A stretch of 64,000 nucleotides of DNA, taken from NCBI GenBank assembly GCA_963730395.1, contig CAVSSK010000023.1, positions 1 through 64,000 on the forward strand. The letters run 5' to 3'. The notes beneath the pieces were generated by a model. That model saw nothing but the letters and a program-made list of their open reading frames with translations. It was not told the DNA's origin and ran no database searches. Source of the stretch: Bog-473 sp963730395 (GTDB lineage: Bacteria > Actinomycetota > Acidimicrobiia > Acidimicrobiales > RAAP-2). Positions within the stretch are counted from its first letter, which is position 1; each line of letters opens with the position of its first letter. Shown here one piece after another: positions 27,101 through 36,274 of the stretch. A program made the position numbers and the translations under genes.

Positions 27101-28282
27101 GTGCGCGCCGTGGTGTTCGACATGGTGGACCCCGAGTTCCCCGCCTCGCTGGCCGAGCTCCCCGAGCCCGAGCTCCCGGGGCCCACGTGGGCCCGGGTCG
27201 CCGTCTCGACCGGGGGCATCTGCGGCAGCGACCTCCACCTGTTCGCCCACAATACGGGGCCGTCGCCCACCCTGGCCTCGGTGGGCACCTTCCCCTTCGT
27301 CCTCGGGCACGAGACCGCGGGCCGGGTCGTCGAGGCCGGGGCCGGGTGCAGCGTCGAGACCGGGACCCGCGTCGTCGTCGACCCCTGCATCCCCTGCCTG
27401 GCGCGCGGGATCGACCCTCCGTGCGCCAATTGCGCCCGCGGCTGGACGTCGTCGTGCCTCAACCTCGACAGCCGGATACTCAGCTCTGGACGCTCCCTCG
27501 GCTACACCATGGACCTGGGCGGTGGATGGGCCGACACCGTGCTGGCGCACGAGTCCATGCTCCACCCGCTCCCTGACGCCATCGCCGAGAGGGGCGCCAG
27601 CCTCTACGAGCCGGTCTCCATCGCCTGTCACGGCCTCATGCGGGCCGGGCCGAACGACGGCGACCCCGTGCTCGTCGTCGGCGCGGGCATCATCGGGCTG
27701 GCGACGCTGGCCGCACTGCGCGGGCTGTTCCCGCACTCCCCCGTCACCGTGCTGGCCCGCCACCCGCACCAGGGCGCGGCGGCCAGGGCCTGCGGCGCGG
27801 ACCACGTCGTGCTGGGCGACCCCGACAGCGGGCACTGGGAGGAGCTGGCCGCGCTGTCCGGCTCGCGGGTGATCGGGCGCAAGCGCCACCAGATGCTGAT
27901 GGGCGGGTTCCCCTACGTCGTCGAGGCTGTCGGTTCACCCCAGTCGGTCACCGAGGCGCTGCGCGCCGTCGCCCAGCGGGGCACGGTCCTCCTGCTCGGC
28001 GCGGCGGGCATCAGCGAGGTCGACCTCACCCCCGTCTGGTACAAGGAGGCCGCGCTCGTCGGCTCCATCGACCACACCGTCGACGCCTCGTCGGCCCCGG
28101 GATTGGCGGGGGGGCCGGGCCGGCACTCGGTCGACCGGGCGCTCGACGTCCTCTCCGCCGGCCTGCTGCCGGACTCGGTCGTGGTGACGCACGAGTTCGG
28201 ACTCGAGGACTACCGCCAGGCCATCGAGACGGCGATCGACCGCACCACCTCGCACGCCATCAAGGTCGTGTTCCGCCCCTGA
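27101..28282 (+). CDS. Zinc-dependent alcohol dehydrogenase family protein
   Basis: The 393-residue MDR enzyme has catalytic zinc ligands in GGICGSDLH and GHETAG. A structural-zinc cysteine cluster spans DPCIPCLARGIDPPC and CARGWTSSC. The NAD(P) fold starts at VLVVGAGIIGLATLAAL. It is typical of threonine/sorbitol dehydrogenase-like enzymes in size and motif order. The GTG at 27101 is chosen because the conserved N-terminal strand (VRAVVFDM) begins there; upstream in-frame sequence is arginine-rich. Substrate unknown. Confidence 0.9.
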   Translation: MRAVVFDMVDPEFPASLAELPEPELPGPTWARVAVSTGGICGSDLHLFAHNTGPSPTLASVGTFPFVLGHETAGRVVEAGAGCSVETGTRVVVDPCIPCLARGIDPPCANCARGWTSSCLNLDSRILSSGRSLGYTMDLGGGWADTVLAHESMLHPLPDAIAERGASLYEPVSIACHGLMRAGPNDGDPVLVVGAGIIGLATLAALRGLFPHSPVTVLARHPHQGAAARACGADHVVLGDPDSGHWEELAALSGSRVIGRKRHQMLMGGFPYVVEAVGSPQSVTEALRAVAQRGTVLLLGAAGISEVDLTPVWYKEAALVGSIDHTVDASSAPGLAGGPGRHSVDRALDVLSAGLLPDSVVVTHEFGLEDYRQAIETAIDRTTSHAIKVVFRP

Positions 28283-28327
28283 GAACCGGTACCCCTAAGC
28301 TCGCCACTCTCCGCTCGGGGCCCCGTC

Positions 28328-29077
28328 ATGCGCATCCTCCTGGTCTCAGATCTCCACTACGCACTGCCCCAGCTCGACTGGGTGGTGCGCACGGGCCCCG
28401 ACTTCGACCTGGTCGTCGTGGCCGGGGACTCCCTGTCGATCCGGTCGGCCGTCCCCCTGGAGGCGCAGAGCGTCACGGTCCTGGAGTACTTCTCCCTGAT
28501 GCAGGCAGCGACCCGTCTCGCGGTGAGCTCGGGCAACCACGACCTGACCGGTCCCGACGCGGACGGGGAGCAGTCGGCGTTGTGGCTCTCCGAGGCCCGG
28601 GCGTCGGGGATCCCGACGGACGGTGACTCCCTCGAGGTGGGCGACGTGCTGGTGACGCTCTGCCCGTTCTGGGACGGGCCGGCGGGACGGGCCCGCGTCG
28701 CCGAGCAGCTGGCGGCGGACACGGCGCGGGACTCGGAGCGGCGCCTGTGGGTGTACCACTGGCCCCCGACCGGCTCCCCGACGTCGTGGACCGGTCGCCG
28801 CGAGTACGGCGACCCCGATCTGGCCGGCTGGATCGGCCAGCACCAACCGGACCTGGTGCTGGCCGGCCACGTACACGAGGCGCCGTTCAAGCCCGACGGT
28901 GGCTGGGCTGACCGCGTCGGGCGCACGTGGGTCTTCAACGCCGGGAGCCAGATCGGGCCCGTGCCGGCGCACATCGTGCTCGATCTCGACGCCGACCGGG
29001 CGACCTGGGTGTCGCTGCTGGGCACCGAGGAGATCGACCTGTCGGCGCAGTCGGCTCCCTCTCGCACCGTCTTCTGA
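28328..29077 (+). CDS. Calcineurin-like metallophosphoesterase
   Basis: The 249-residue phosphoesterase has the dinuclear metal motifs in order: SDLHYALPQLDW (DxH), VVAGDSLS (GD), SSGNHDLTG (GNHD) and AGHVHEAPF (GHxH). It starts about 45 bases after the dehydrogenase stop in the same direction. The phosphoester substrate cannot be inferred. Confidence 0.92.
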   Translation: MRILLVSDLHYALPQLDWVVRTGPDFDLVVVAGDSLSIRSAVPLEAQSVTVLEYFSLMQAATRLAVSSGNHDLTGPDADGEQSALWLSEARASGIPTDGDSLEVGDVLVTLCPFWDGPAGRARVAEQLAADTARDSERRLWVYHWPPTGSPTSWTGRREYGDPDLAGWIGQHQPDLVLAGHVHEAPFKPDGGWADRVGRTWVFNAGSQIGPVPAHIVLDLDADRATWVSLLGTEEIDLSAQSAPSRTVF

Positions 29078-29120
29078 TCCGGTGTTCTGATCCGGTCAGC
29101 CCGTGATCGGAGACCGGGCC

Positions 29121-29603
29121 TCAGTACTCCGGGTCGGGATCCCGCGCCGAGCCACTGCGGGCGGGCGCGTCCTGGCGCTGGGCGAGCCGGGTCAACACCG
29201 TCTCCACCATGGAGAGCCCCGGTGCGTCGCCGTACTGGCACTTCAGGTCGGCCAGGTAGCCCGTCACGTAATTGAGGCGCTCGGCCAGGCCCACCGCGAT
29301 CAGGCGGGTGATCTCGGGGTCCCCGAGCAAGAGCGCGCTGCCGTCGCTGGCGTAGCGGACCCGGGTGGGCTCCGTCGCCTCGATCGTGGCGCCGTAGGGG
29401 TGCCCGAGGAGCACCGAGATCTCGCCGATGATCGCTCCCGGCTCGTCGATCGTGTTGACCGGCGTGTCACCCTTGCGCACCCGGAGCTTCCCGGACAACA
29501 GCACCCAGATGCCGCCCCCGGCGTCGCCTTCGCGGATCAGCACGTCGCCCGGACCGAATGCAACCTCGGGCAGGTGCTCCACCAGCGCCAGCATGTCGGT
29601 CAC
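29121..29603 (-). CDS. Cyclic nucleotide-binding domain protein
   Basis: This 160-residue protein is essentially one cNMP-binding domain: VAFGPGDVLIREGDAGGGIWVLLSGKLRV, then GAIIGEISVLLGHPYGATIEA, the phosphate-binding cassette region. No DNA-binding helix-turn-helix follows, so it is probably a stand-alone sensor or docking module rather than a Crp-type regulator. The start is GTG 29603 or ATG 29594. It converges with the phosphoesterase. Confidence 0.87.
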   Translation of the reverse strand: MTDMLALVEHLPEVAFGPGDVLIREGDAGGGIWVLLSGKLRVRKGDTPVNTIDEPGAIIGEISVLLGHPYGATIEATEPTRVRYASDGSALLLGDPEITRLIAVGLAERLNYVTGYLADLKCQYGDAPGLSMVETVLTRLAQRQDAPARSGSARDPDPEY

Positions 29604-29732
29604 ACCGGGGATCGTACGCCGCCGCCGCCGGCGCCTCCGCAAGGACCTTGCCGGTAGCGCACGCGCCTGACCTGAAGCTGTGACCTCCGCCCCTGGTCCG
29701 CACCCGCACGAAGGTGTGCAATTGACCCATGC

Positions 29733-30446
29733 GTGTCCGCCTTGGCTGTGCGGGCGATCGGGTCGCTGGCCTGTGCCGGCGCCGTCGCCTTCCTGACCTA
29801 CCCGCTCTGGCGGCCGTGGTGCCTGACGTGGGGCGCCACCGACGAGGAAGCCACCACGGACCTGCCCGGTGACGAGCTCCTCGTGGATCCCGACGTGGTG
29901 ACCACACGGGCGATCGGCATCGACGCCCCGTCCTCGTCGATCTGGCCCTGGATCGTCCAGATGGGCCCGGGCCGAGCCGGGGCCTACACCTACGACTGGA
30001 TCGAGAACCTGGCCGGGCTCGACATGCACAGCGCCGACGAGCTCCTGCCGCAGTTCCAGGACGTCAGTGTCGGCGATGGCTGGAGGCTCGGCGTGAAGGG
30101 GCCGCGGCTCGAGGTGGCGCGGCTGGAACCCGATGCCGCGCTCGTGCTGCGCTCCGACGACGGCAACTGGGTGTGGGCGTTCGTGCTCGTCCCCGACGGC
30201 ACCGGCACCCGGCTGCTCAGCCGCAACCGCATCCGCCAGCCGAATGCGTCGGTCACGACCCGGGCCCTCACCACCTACCTGATGGAGCCCGGCAGCCTGG
30301 TGATGGAGCGCAAGATGCTGCAGGGCATCAAGCAGCGGGCCGAGCGCGACCAAGCGACGCCCGGTGCCGCCGCGTCGGATCAACCCAGTGCGACCACCCG
30401 CCACCACGCTGCGCCGTCCTCGGGAGAGGTCGCGGCGAGCAGCTGA
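29733..30446 (+). CDS. SRPBCC/START-like hypothetical membrane-anchored protein
   Basis: The 237-residue protein has an N-terminal hydrophobic segment (AIGSLACAGAVAFLTYPLW), then an SRPBCC-like ligand-binding fold: TRAIGIDAPSSSIWPWIVQMG, YTYDWIENLAGLD and WAFVLVPDGTGTRLLSRNR. The W-P-W-I-x-Q-M-G pattern is common in actinobacterial proteins of unknown function. Its last 67 bases overlap the convergent gene on the minus strand. Confidence 0.75.
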   Translation: MSALAVRAIGSLACAGAVAFLTYPLWRPWCLTWGATDEEATTDLPGDELLVDPDVVTTRAIGIDAPSSSIWPWIVQMGPGRAGAYTYDWIENLAGLDMHSADELLPQFQDVSVGDGWRLGVKGPRLEVARLEPDAALVLRSDDGNWVWAFVLVPDGTGTRLLSRNRIRQPNASVTTRALTTYLMEPGSLVMERKMLQGIKQRAERDQATPGAAASDQPSATTRHHAAPSSGEVAASS

Positions 30447-30946
30447 GGATCCTGCAGCACGTCGTCACGCCCGAGGCCGGGGATCACCCGGTAGTGGATC
30501 GACCCGGGCCGGCACACCAGCTCGAGCACCCGCCACAGCGAGCGCGCGTAGAACTCGGCGCCGGCCGCGTCGTTCCACTCGTAGAGACCCCGGTAGCGCT
30601 CCTGTTCGTCGCGGTCGAGCCAGAGCTTCGACACGAAGCCGGGGAAACCGACGAACAACGGCGTGTTGAGGATGCACTCCCACAGGAAGAGCCGCTGCCA
30701 GCGGCCACGGAGCAGGCGGAGCCGGAACTCGACCACGAGCAGGGACGGGTCCTCGGGCGGCTCGCGGTCGACGACGGTCTCGCGGAACACCCGCGCCGAC
30801 GTCTCGTCGGCAAAGCGAAGGCGGAGACCGACGCGCGCTCCGCAGAGGTGGGTCCGCCGCCGGGCGAGCAGCCCCACGGTCGCCAGCGCGCAGCGTGTCA
30901 CCGCCCGCGCCGCCACGGCTCGCGGGAGCGGCTCCTGCGCGTTCAT
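30380..30946 (-). CDS. Conserved hypothetical protein
   Basis: The 188-residue protein contains VVEFRLRLLRGRWQRLFLWE, PLFVGFPGFVSKLWLDRDEQ, YRGLYEWNDAAGAEFYARSLW and IHYRVIPGLGRDDVL. The pattern recalls YdhR-like ferredoxin-fold proteins, but I would not assign it. The ATG at 30946 is chosen because upstream sequence is low-complexity; a GTG a few codons earlier is possible. It diverges from the large secreted protein. Confidence 0.65.
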   Translation of the reverse strand: MNAQEPLPRAVAARAVTRCALATVGLLARRRTHLCGARVGLRLRFADETSARVFRETVVDREPPEDPSLLVVEFRLRLLRGRWQRLFLWECILNTPLFVGFPGFVSKLWLDRDEQERYRGLYEWNDAAGAEFYARSLWRVLELVCRPGSIHYRVIPGLGRDDVLQDPQLLAATSPEDGAAWWRVVALG

Positions 30947-31043
30947 CTCGGGCAACGCCACGGAGACGTCGCGACCACGGCCACGGCCGCACGCTACTGC
31001 GGTCCCGCCGCATCCCCGCCACGGAGCGAGCTGCCTCGCTACG

Positions 31044-33197
31044 ATGCCCGCCGTGCACACCCGCGGAGGGACGGCCGTGGGCACCGTCACCGTCGCCCTC
31101 GCCGTCGCGCTCGTCCTGTTCGGGCTCGACGCCCTTCACGCGCCGGACCCCGCCGCCGCCAACCCGACCCCGGCACCGACGGGCGCACCGGGCCCGGCCC
31201 CGGCATACCGCTGCACCTTCAACGTCAACACCGACGCCTTCACCGGTGCAGCCGGCACGGCGTCGGCGATCGGGTGGCTCGGGGACCACAACAGCGTCAT
31301 CACCTGCCTCGGGGGCACCTTCGTCGTCCAGGACGGGCCCGGCGGCCTGTTCCAGCAGTACGGCTTCGGCATCTACGAGGGCCAGCGGACGACCTGGGGC
31401 GACGCCGAGGGCTACCTGCCGGCTCAGGTGACGACGTTCGCCGACCGGGGCGCCACCGTCGCCGTCACCGAGTTCGCCGACCGGGTCGTGCTCGGCGGCA
31501 GCCCCTTCGTCGCCGTCTACAGCCGGGTGCGCGTCGACAACCCGACCGGCCACACCGTCACGCTCGATCCCGGCGCCTCGAGCGCCCTGGTCCCGCTCGG
31601 TGCCGCGCCCGACGCGGTGCCGGCCCACGACGCGGTGGACCACGACTACGTCGTGGCCGCCGACCGCTTCGGGAGCACCACGCCATGGCCCAGCGCGCAG
31701 GCGCTCGCCGCCGCGGGCGGCTTCGCCGCGCACTTCGCGCACATGCGCGCCTTCTGGGCCGCCCAGCTGACCGCCATCGCGCACATCCGTGTGCCCGATC
31801 CCACCCTCGTCGACGCCTACAAGAGCGGCTTCATCACCACGCAGCTCACGCGGAGCGGCAACGCCCTCGACACCGGCGTCAACGGCTACGAGATGGAGTT
31901 CAGCCACGACGTGATCGGGATCCTCACCAACCTCTTCACCCAGGGCTACTTCACGGGAGCGCACGCGCTGCTCACCGAGGCCCGCAACGCCGTCGGGACC
32001 GGGCAGTACGTCGACGGCCTCTGGACCTATGCCGTGCCCTGGGCCGTCTACCTGTTGAAGACGGGCGACACGTCGTTCGTGGCGCAGAACTTCGCGACCG
32101 AGGGGCCCCAGGGTGGCGCCCAACCCAGCATCGAGGACAGCGCCCATGCCATCGCCGCCGACCGGACGGGGCCGATGGGGACGATGGAGGCCACCAACGA
32201 CATCGACACCGATGGGTACTGGACCGTCGACGACTACGAGTCCCTGCTCGGCCTGGCCGCCTACCGCTTCGTCGCCTCCGCCCTCGGCAACACGACCGAG
32301 GCCGCCTGGGCGACGGCGCAGTACGCCAGCCTCCTGGCGGCGACCGACACGGTGCTCGGCCAGACCATCAGCCACAACGGCCTCGACTACCTCCCCTGCT
32401 CGCTGCTCGAGCCCAACACGGCCAACCGTTGCGCCAACCCGAGCGACGCCAACTGGACCTCGCCCTTCGGCTTCGGCAGCTGGGCCTGGGAGGGATCCCT
32501 GCTCGGCGCCCCGGTGAGCGGCCCCGGCCTGACCATGATCGACGCCACCTACGCCTACGGCTTCGGCCGCCTGCGCGGCATCCTCCCGCCCGGCACGACC
32601 GGCGGCTTCCCCGGCGACTACTACTCGAGCGGCTACAACGCGGCGACCGGCACGGCCGGCCTGGCCAGCACGGCCCACCGGGACCAGGGCATCGTGGGCT
32701 ACGAGTTCATGATCGCCAACAGCCAGAGCGGGCCGCTGTCGTGGTGGGAGAGCTCGAGCGCCCCCGACCCGAGCTCGCCGTGGGTGGGCCGGCACCCCGC
32801 CACCGGACAGGGGTCGTCACCGCACGCCTGGGGCATGGCCGGCGCCAACAAGGTCCTGCTCGACTCGCTCGTCGCCGTCCGCGCCGGCGGCGCGCTGGTC
32901 GTCGGCCGCGGCGTCCCCCCGGCGTGGCTGCGCAGCGGCACGCCGATCACCGTCACCAATTTCCCCACGACGGCCGGCCGGCGCGCCGGCCTCACCATCA
33001 CCGCCAGCGGCCGCTCGGTCACCTTGACGCTGAGCGGTGCGCCACCGCAGGGGCCGGTGCAGTTCGAGCTCCCCGCCTTCGTCTCCAACATCGCCACCGC
33101 ATCGACCGGCACCGTCGACCAGGCCGCGGGCACCGTCACCACGCCGCCGACGGTTCGGCACGTGACCGTGACCCTCAAGGCGACCCCGCCTGGGTGA
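31044..33197 (+). CDS. Secreted six-hairpin glycosidase-like protein
   Basis: The 717-residue protein has a hydrophobic N-terminal export segment (VGTVTVALAVALVLFGLDAL). A beta-rich domain follows (about 40-200). The (alpha/alpha) toroid-like part contains YKSGFITTQLTRSGN, EMEFSHDVIGILTNLF, GLWTYAVPWAVYLLKTGD and GLDYLPCSLLEP, and the C-terminal beta domain ends at VTVTLKATPPG. The helical repeats resemble six-hairpin glycosidases such as GH15/GH63/GH78-like enzymes, which act on polysaccharide outside the cell. Catalytic residues cannot be assigned with confidence. It is uninterrupted, unlike many genes further right. Confidence 0.6.
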   Translation: MPAVHTRGGTAVGTVTVALAVALVLFGLDALHAPDPAAANPTPAPTGAPGPAPAYRCTFNVNTDAFTGAAGTASAIGWLGDHNSVITCLGGTFVVQDGPGGLFQQYGFGIYEGQRTTWGDAEGYLPAQVTTFADRGATVAVTEFADRVVLGGSPFVAVYSRVRVDNPTGHTVTLDPGASSALVPLGAAPDAVPAHDAVDHDYVVAADRFGSTTPWPSAQALAAAGGFAAHFAHMRAFWAAQLTAIAHIRVPDPTLVDAYKSGFITTQLTRSGNALDTGVNGYEMEFSHDVIGILTNLFTQGYFTGAHALLTEARNAVGTGQYVDGLWTYAVPWAVYLLKTGDTSFVAQNFATEGPQGGAQPSIEDSAHAIAADRTGPMGTMEATNDIDTDGYWTVDDYESLLGLAAYRFVASALGNTTEAAWATAQYASLLAATDTVLGQTISHNGLDYLPCSLLEPNTANRCANPSDANWTSPFGFGSWAWEGSLLGAPVSGPGLTMIDATYAYGFGRLRGILPPGTTGGFPGDYYSSGYNAATGTAGLASTAHRDQGIVGYEFMIANSQSGPLSWWESSSAPDPSSPWVGRHPATGQGSSPHAWGMAGANKVLLDSLVAVRAGGALVVGRGVPPAWLRSGTPITVTNFPTTAGRRAGLTITASGRSVTLTLSGAPPQGPVQFELPAFVSNIATASTGTVDQAAGTVTTPPTVRHVTVTLKATPPG

Positions 33198-33447
33198 CCA
33201 CCGCCCGGGGGTGGGTCGGACGTCGGGCAACCGTGCGACACGAGACGGCGACCAAGCGCACGCCTGCGAGGGCTGCGTGCCGTCCCACTCCGAGAGCGGC
33301 GCGCAGTGCCACCGCCACCCCGACTGGCGCGGCCGACCCTCCAGGTCGATCCTCCCGTTGGCCCACAGCAGCACCTGCGACGGGTCCTCGCCGGGGCCGA
33401 CCGCGTGCCACGGAAAGAGGCGCGCCCAGGACGTCGTCGCCCGTCAC
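33198..33447 (-). CDS. Possible small protein (frameshifted)
   Basis: On the minus strand a GTG at 33447, about ten bases after a TAGGG-like site, opens VTGDDVLG. A one-base shift near 33425 would continue as RLFPWHAVGPGEDPSQVLLW, then ANGRIDLEGRPRQSGWRWHC and APLSEWDGTQPSQACAWSP. That reading is tryptophan-rich and protein-like, but the frame then runs on into the preceding gene without a natural stop. The 3' end given here is arbitrary. No family is recognised. Confidence 0.3.
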
Positions 33448-33596
33448 GGCGCAAACCCTACCGAGGTCCGCGCATCGACCACCGAGCAGATGGGTCCTTT
33501 CGGACCAGGGCACAAGGGAGATAAGGCACTGGTGCGGGGGGGCCCGCCCAAGCAGACTTGCGATGACGTTGTGCACCCCGCGCACCGGTTCGGGTC

Positions 33597-33740
33597 GTGA
33601 AGAGGGAGGTCGAATTGGCTGCCGAAAGTTGGGACCAGCGACCCGCAGCAGCCGCCCACGAGCAGTCGACCGCGCCGGCACGCCAAGACCTGGTCGCGGG
33701 GGCCCCGCGCACGGCCGATCAGACGGGAGCGTTCATTTAG
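33597..33740 (+). CDS. Possible small ORF before hypothetical gene
   Basis: A 47-codon frame from GTG 33597 (or TTG 33615, which has GGGAGG five bases before it) reads ELAAESWDQRPAAAAHEQST and ends in TAG two bases before the next ATG. The spacing suggests translational coupling with the downstream hypothetical gene. It is short, alanine-rich and without known family, so chance is possible. Confidence 0.3.
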   Translation: MKREVELAAESWDQRPAAAAHEQSTAPARQDLVAGAPRTADQTGAFI

Positions 33741-33742
33741 CA

Positions 33743-34174
33743 ATGGAAGCAACCAGCGGCTCCAACCCGCCCGCGCCCGGCGGTGTGGCCGACAGCGCGA
33801 CCCTCTACCTCTGCCGTCAGGGAGAGCGATGGGTGGTGGTGATCGAGTCGCCCCGGATCCTGGGTGCGATGCGGCTCCACCACACCGGCCGGGACCCGCA
33901 CGACGCGCGGTTCGAGCTCCTCTGCACGGCGCGCCGGGCCTGCCCCGATGCAGCAATCGTGAGCACCGACGGTGCGCTCGAGGACGCCGACTACGAATGG
34001 CGACTCGAGATACGCGGCGTCGAGACGAACCCAGGCGATCTCGGGCTGGCCGTGCACCGCGAGCTCTCCGCCGCACCGGCCCCACACGTGGGGCGACCTG
34101 CGCAGCGGCCGACGGTTCGCAGATGCCATTGGGGCCGTTGCTCCGAGGTCTCGGGCCGGCCCCGCTCCTTTTGA
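33743..34174 (+). CDS. Hypothetical protein
   Basis: The 143-residue protein contains SATLYLCRQGERWVVVIESP, RFELLCTARRACPDAAIVS and ADYEWRLEIRGVETN. The early part looks like a compact beta-rich domain, while the last 35 residues are low-complexity and may reflect a frameshift. No family is recognised and there is no signal peptide. It may be coupled to the small frame just upstream. Confidence 0.5.
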   Translation: MEATSGSNPPAPGGVADSATLYLCRQGERWVVVIESPRILGAMRLHHTGRDPHDARFELLCTARRACPDAAIVSTDGALEDADYEWRLEIRGVETNPGDLGLAVHRELSAAPAPHVGRPAQRPTVRRCHWGRCSEVSGRPRSF

Positions 34175-34259
34175 GCGGGCGGTCACCGGATCACGGGGTG
34201 CCGGGGGCCGGTGCACGACACACCCGGGCACACCGGGGCGCGCACCAGCAGGAGTGCCC

Positions 34260-35123
34260 TCAGCCAACCCCCACGGGCGCCGCGCCCTTCACGCTGGTGC
34301 GGTACATCTCCCGGCGCACCCCCGAGTAGTCGTTCAGGGCGTTGTGCACGGTGCAGCGGTTGTCCCAGATGGCGAGCGTGTGGATCGACCAGCGCAACCG
34401 GCAGGTGAAGTTCTCGTTGATGCTGTGCCGGTAGAGGTGGGCCAGCAGCGGCTGTGACTCGTCCTTCGTCCAACCGGCGAAGCGGGTGGTGTAGACGGGG
34501 TTGACGTAGAGCGCCCGCCTGCCCGTCACGGGGTGGACGGCGACGACCGGGTGCACATGCTCGGCGTACGCCTCGGCCGAAGGCGCGATGGCCATGGAGG
34601 TGAGCTCCTTGACCTGGTCCAGCAGGCCGCCCGTGCCGTAGGCCAGTCCGGCCGAGTGCACGGCGTTGAGGCGGTCGAGCGTCGCCCGCAGGCCACCGGA
34701 CAGCGTCTCGTAGGCGAGGTACTGGTTCGACCACACGGTGTCACCGCCATGGTCGGGGACCTGCCAGGCGTGCAGCAGGGTGTAGGCGGGGGGTACGGGA
34801 AGATAGCTCAGGTCGCTGTGCCACGCATTGGCGAAGTTGAGCGCGTCCGTCGGCTCTTTGATGACCCGGATGACGTAGGGACGGTCCTCCAGCGGGTCGA
34901 CGAAAGGCGTGACGTCGCGGCCACCCAACAAGTCGGTCACCCGCTCGAGATCGTCGAGGCCGAGCTCCTGCCCCGGCAGGAAGACGACGAGGTGGTCCGC
35001 CAGGGCCCGGCGCAGGTCGGCCAGCTGATCTGGGTCCGTGACGCGCGCCAGATCGATCCCGGTGACGGTGGCACCGAGGGCTCCCGCCACCGGCTCCACG
35101 CTGAGTGACGTGGACCGCGCCAC
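34260..35123 (-). CDS. TauD/TfdA-family 2-oxoglutarate dioxygenase
   Basis: The 287-residue protein is a canonical TauD-family enzyme: LGATVTGIDLARVTDPDQLADL at the N-terminus, HxD iron ligands in NAWHSDLSY, the substrate-side VHPVTGRRALYVNPVYTTRF, and distal His and Arg in DNRCTVHNALNDYSGVRREMYR. Such enzymes hydroxylate taurine, alkyl sulfates, phenoxyacids or related acids. The GTG at 35123 lies 20 bases after the amidohydrolase stop, so the two form an operon. The pairing suggests degradation of one compound. Confidence 0.92.
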   Translation of the reverse strand: MARSTSLSVEPVAGALGATVTGIDLARVTDPDQLADLRRALADHLVVFLPGQELGLDDLERVTDLLGGRDVTPFVDPLEDRPYVIRVIKEPTDALNFANAWHSDLSYLPVPPAYTLLHAWQVPDHGGDTVWSNQYLAYETLSGGLRATLDRLNAVHSAGLAYGTGGLLDQVKELTSMAIAPSAEAYAEHVHPVVAVHPVTGRRALYVNPVYTTRFAGWTKDESQPLLAHLYRHSINENFTCRLRWSIHTLAIWDNRCTVHNALNDYSGVRREMYRTSVKGAAPVGVG

Positions 35124-35143
35124 TCCCGCGACGTCCGCGCCGC

Positions 35144-36274
35144 TCAGGCGAGGCCGAGGAGCTCGGCCCCGTTCCGCCAGAAGAAACGTTCGCGCGTCGA
35201 CTCGTCGAACCCGGCCACGGCGTCGCCGAACGCCTCGAACGGGCGCTTGCCGCCCTCGGGGTGCGGGTAGTCGGTCGAGAACATGAAGAGGTCGGGACCG
35301 CACTGCTCGAGCAGCCACGCCGTGTCCTCGAACGGGAAGGGCGTGAAGCGAACCTGGCGTCGCAGGTAGTCCGACGGGAGGAGCTGCAGTTCTCGGAGCG
35401 CAGGCTCGAACTTGGAGAACGAACGGAGCGCATGGTCGACGTTGCGCAGGAGCCCCGGCACCCAGGTGGCACCGAGCTCGATGGCCGCCCCGCGCAGGTC
35501 CGGGTGACGCTCGAAGACCCCGTCGAGTGCCATGCAGGCCAAGAAGCGCTCGGGCGAGTGGTGCAACACGGGGAAGTCCTTGGCCCGGAGGTTCTCGCCA
35601 CCACCGAGCCAGTCCTTGGGTCGGGGCAGGCCGTTGTTGTGGAAGGCCCTGGGCAGGAGCTTCCCTCCGCCCACGTGGAGCACGAAGGGCACACCCGCTT
35701 CGGCCAGGCAGGCCCAGACCGGGTCGACGTCGACGTGGGCGGGAGAGAAGTCGCCGGGGGCGTCGGAGGGCACCCACAGCGCCGACACCCCGGCCTCGAG
35801 CGCCTGCTCGAGTGCCCGCAGGGCCCGGCCGGGGTCGTTGAGGGGCAGGTAGCCCACCGCCTTCAGCCGTGGGTCGGGCGAACAGAAGGCGGCCATGCCG
35901 CGGTTCAGGGCCTCGGTCCCGCCGTAGAGGACCTCGGGATCCCTGCTCCGAGCGAAGTGGCCGAGGGCGAACGTGGGGAACACCAGCTGGGCACGAATCT
36001 GCAGGGCATCGAGCACGCGGGAGCGCACCTCGGTGTCGAGTGCTCCCGGGGCCATCCACCCCTTGGGGCCCTGGAGCACGTCGCGCCCGATCTCCTGGTG
36101 CCGGTGCGACTCCCAGAGCTCGGGCAGGCTGGCCATCAATTCGGCCGCCCCTGCCCCGGCGCCCTCCAGGCCAAGCGGGGCGAGTTGGCCACGGACTGCA
36201 TCGTCGGTGAACTCGCCGAGCCAGTCCGGTGTCTCCATCAGGTGGCTGTCGGCGTCGAATATCGCAGTTTCCAC
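35144..36274 (-). CDS. Amidohydrolase family protein (ACMSD/decarboxylase-like)
   Basis: The 376-residue protein has the family's N-terminal DADSHLMETPDWL metal site. It continues with VGYLPLNDPGRALRALEQAL, a VLHVGGGK histidine and an AIELGATWVPGLLRNVDHALRSF segment. The C-terminal FSTDYPHPEGGKRPFEAF carries the conserved Asp. This is the ACMSD-like branch that includes decarboxylases and hydrolases of aromatic or cyclic acids. The GTG at 36274 follows a G-rich ribosome site. It is first in the operon with the TauD-type dioxygenase. Confidence 0.9.
   Translation of the reverse strand: METAIFDADSHLMETPDWLGEFTDDAVRGQLAPLGLEGAGAGAAELMASLPELWESHRHQEIGRDVLQGPKGWMAPGALDTEVRSRVLDALQIRAQLVFPTFALGHFARSRDPEVLYGGTEALNRGMAAFCSPDPRLKAVGYLPLNDPGRALRALEQALEAGVSALWVPSDAPGDFSPAHVDVDPVWACLAEAGVPFVLHVGGGKLLPRAFHNNGLPRPKDWLGGGENLRAKDFPVLHHSPERFLACMALDGVFERHPDLRGAAIELGATWVPGLLRNVDHALRSFSKFEPALRELQLLPSDYLRRQVRFTPFPFEDTAWLLEQCGPDLFMFSTDYPHPEGGKRPFEAFGDAVAGFDESTRERFFWRNGAELLGLA

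Noticed and set aside
30465..32795. Long antisense frame (776 codons) opposite the glycosidase-like gene
   Set aside because: Low-complexity Gly/Arg/Val composition typical of antisense frames in high-GC genes; the plus strand has export and domain features.
30173..34174. Very long plus-strand reading frame (over 1,300 codons) across the glycosidase-like gene
   Set aside because: Apart from its last 144 codons, which are called as a hypothetical gene, it is arginine/proline-rich shadow sequence in a second frame of a clearly coding gene.
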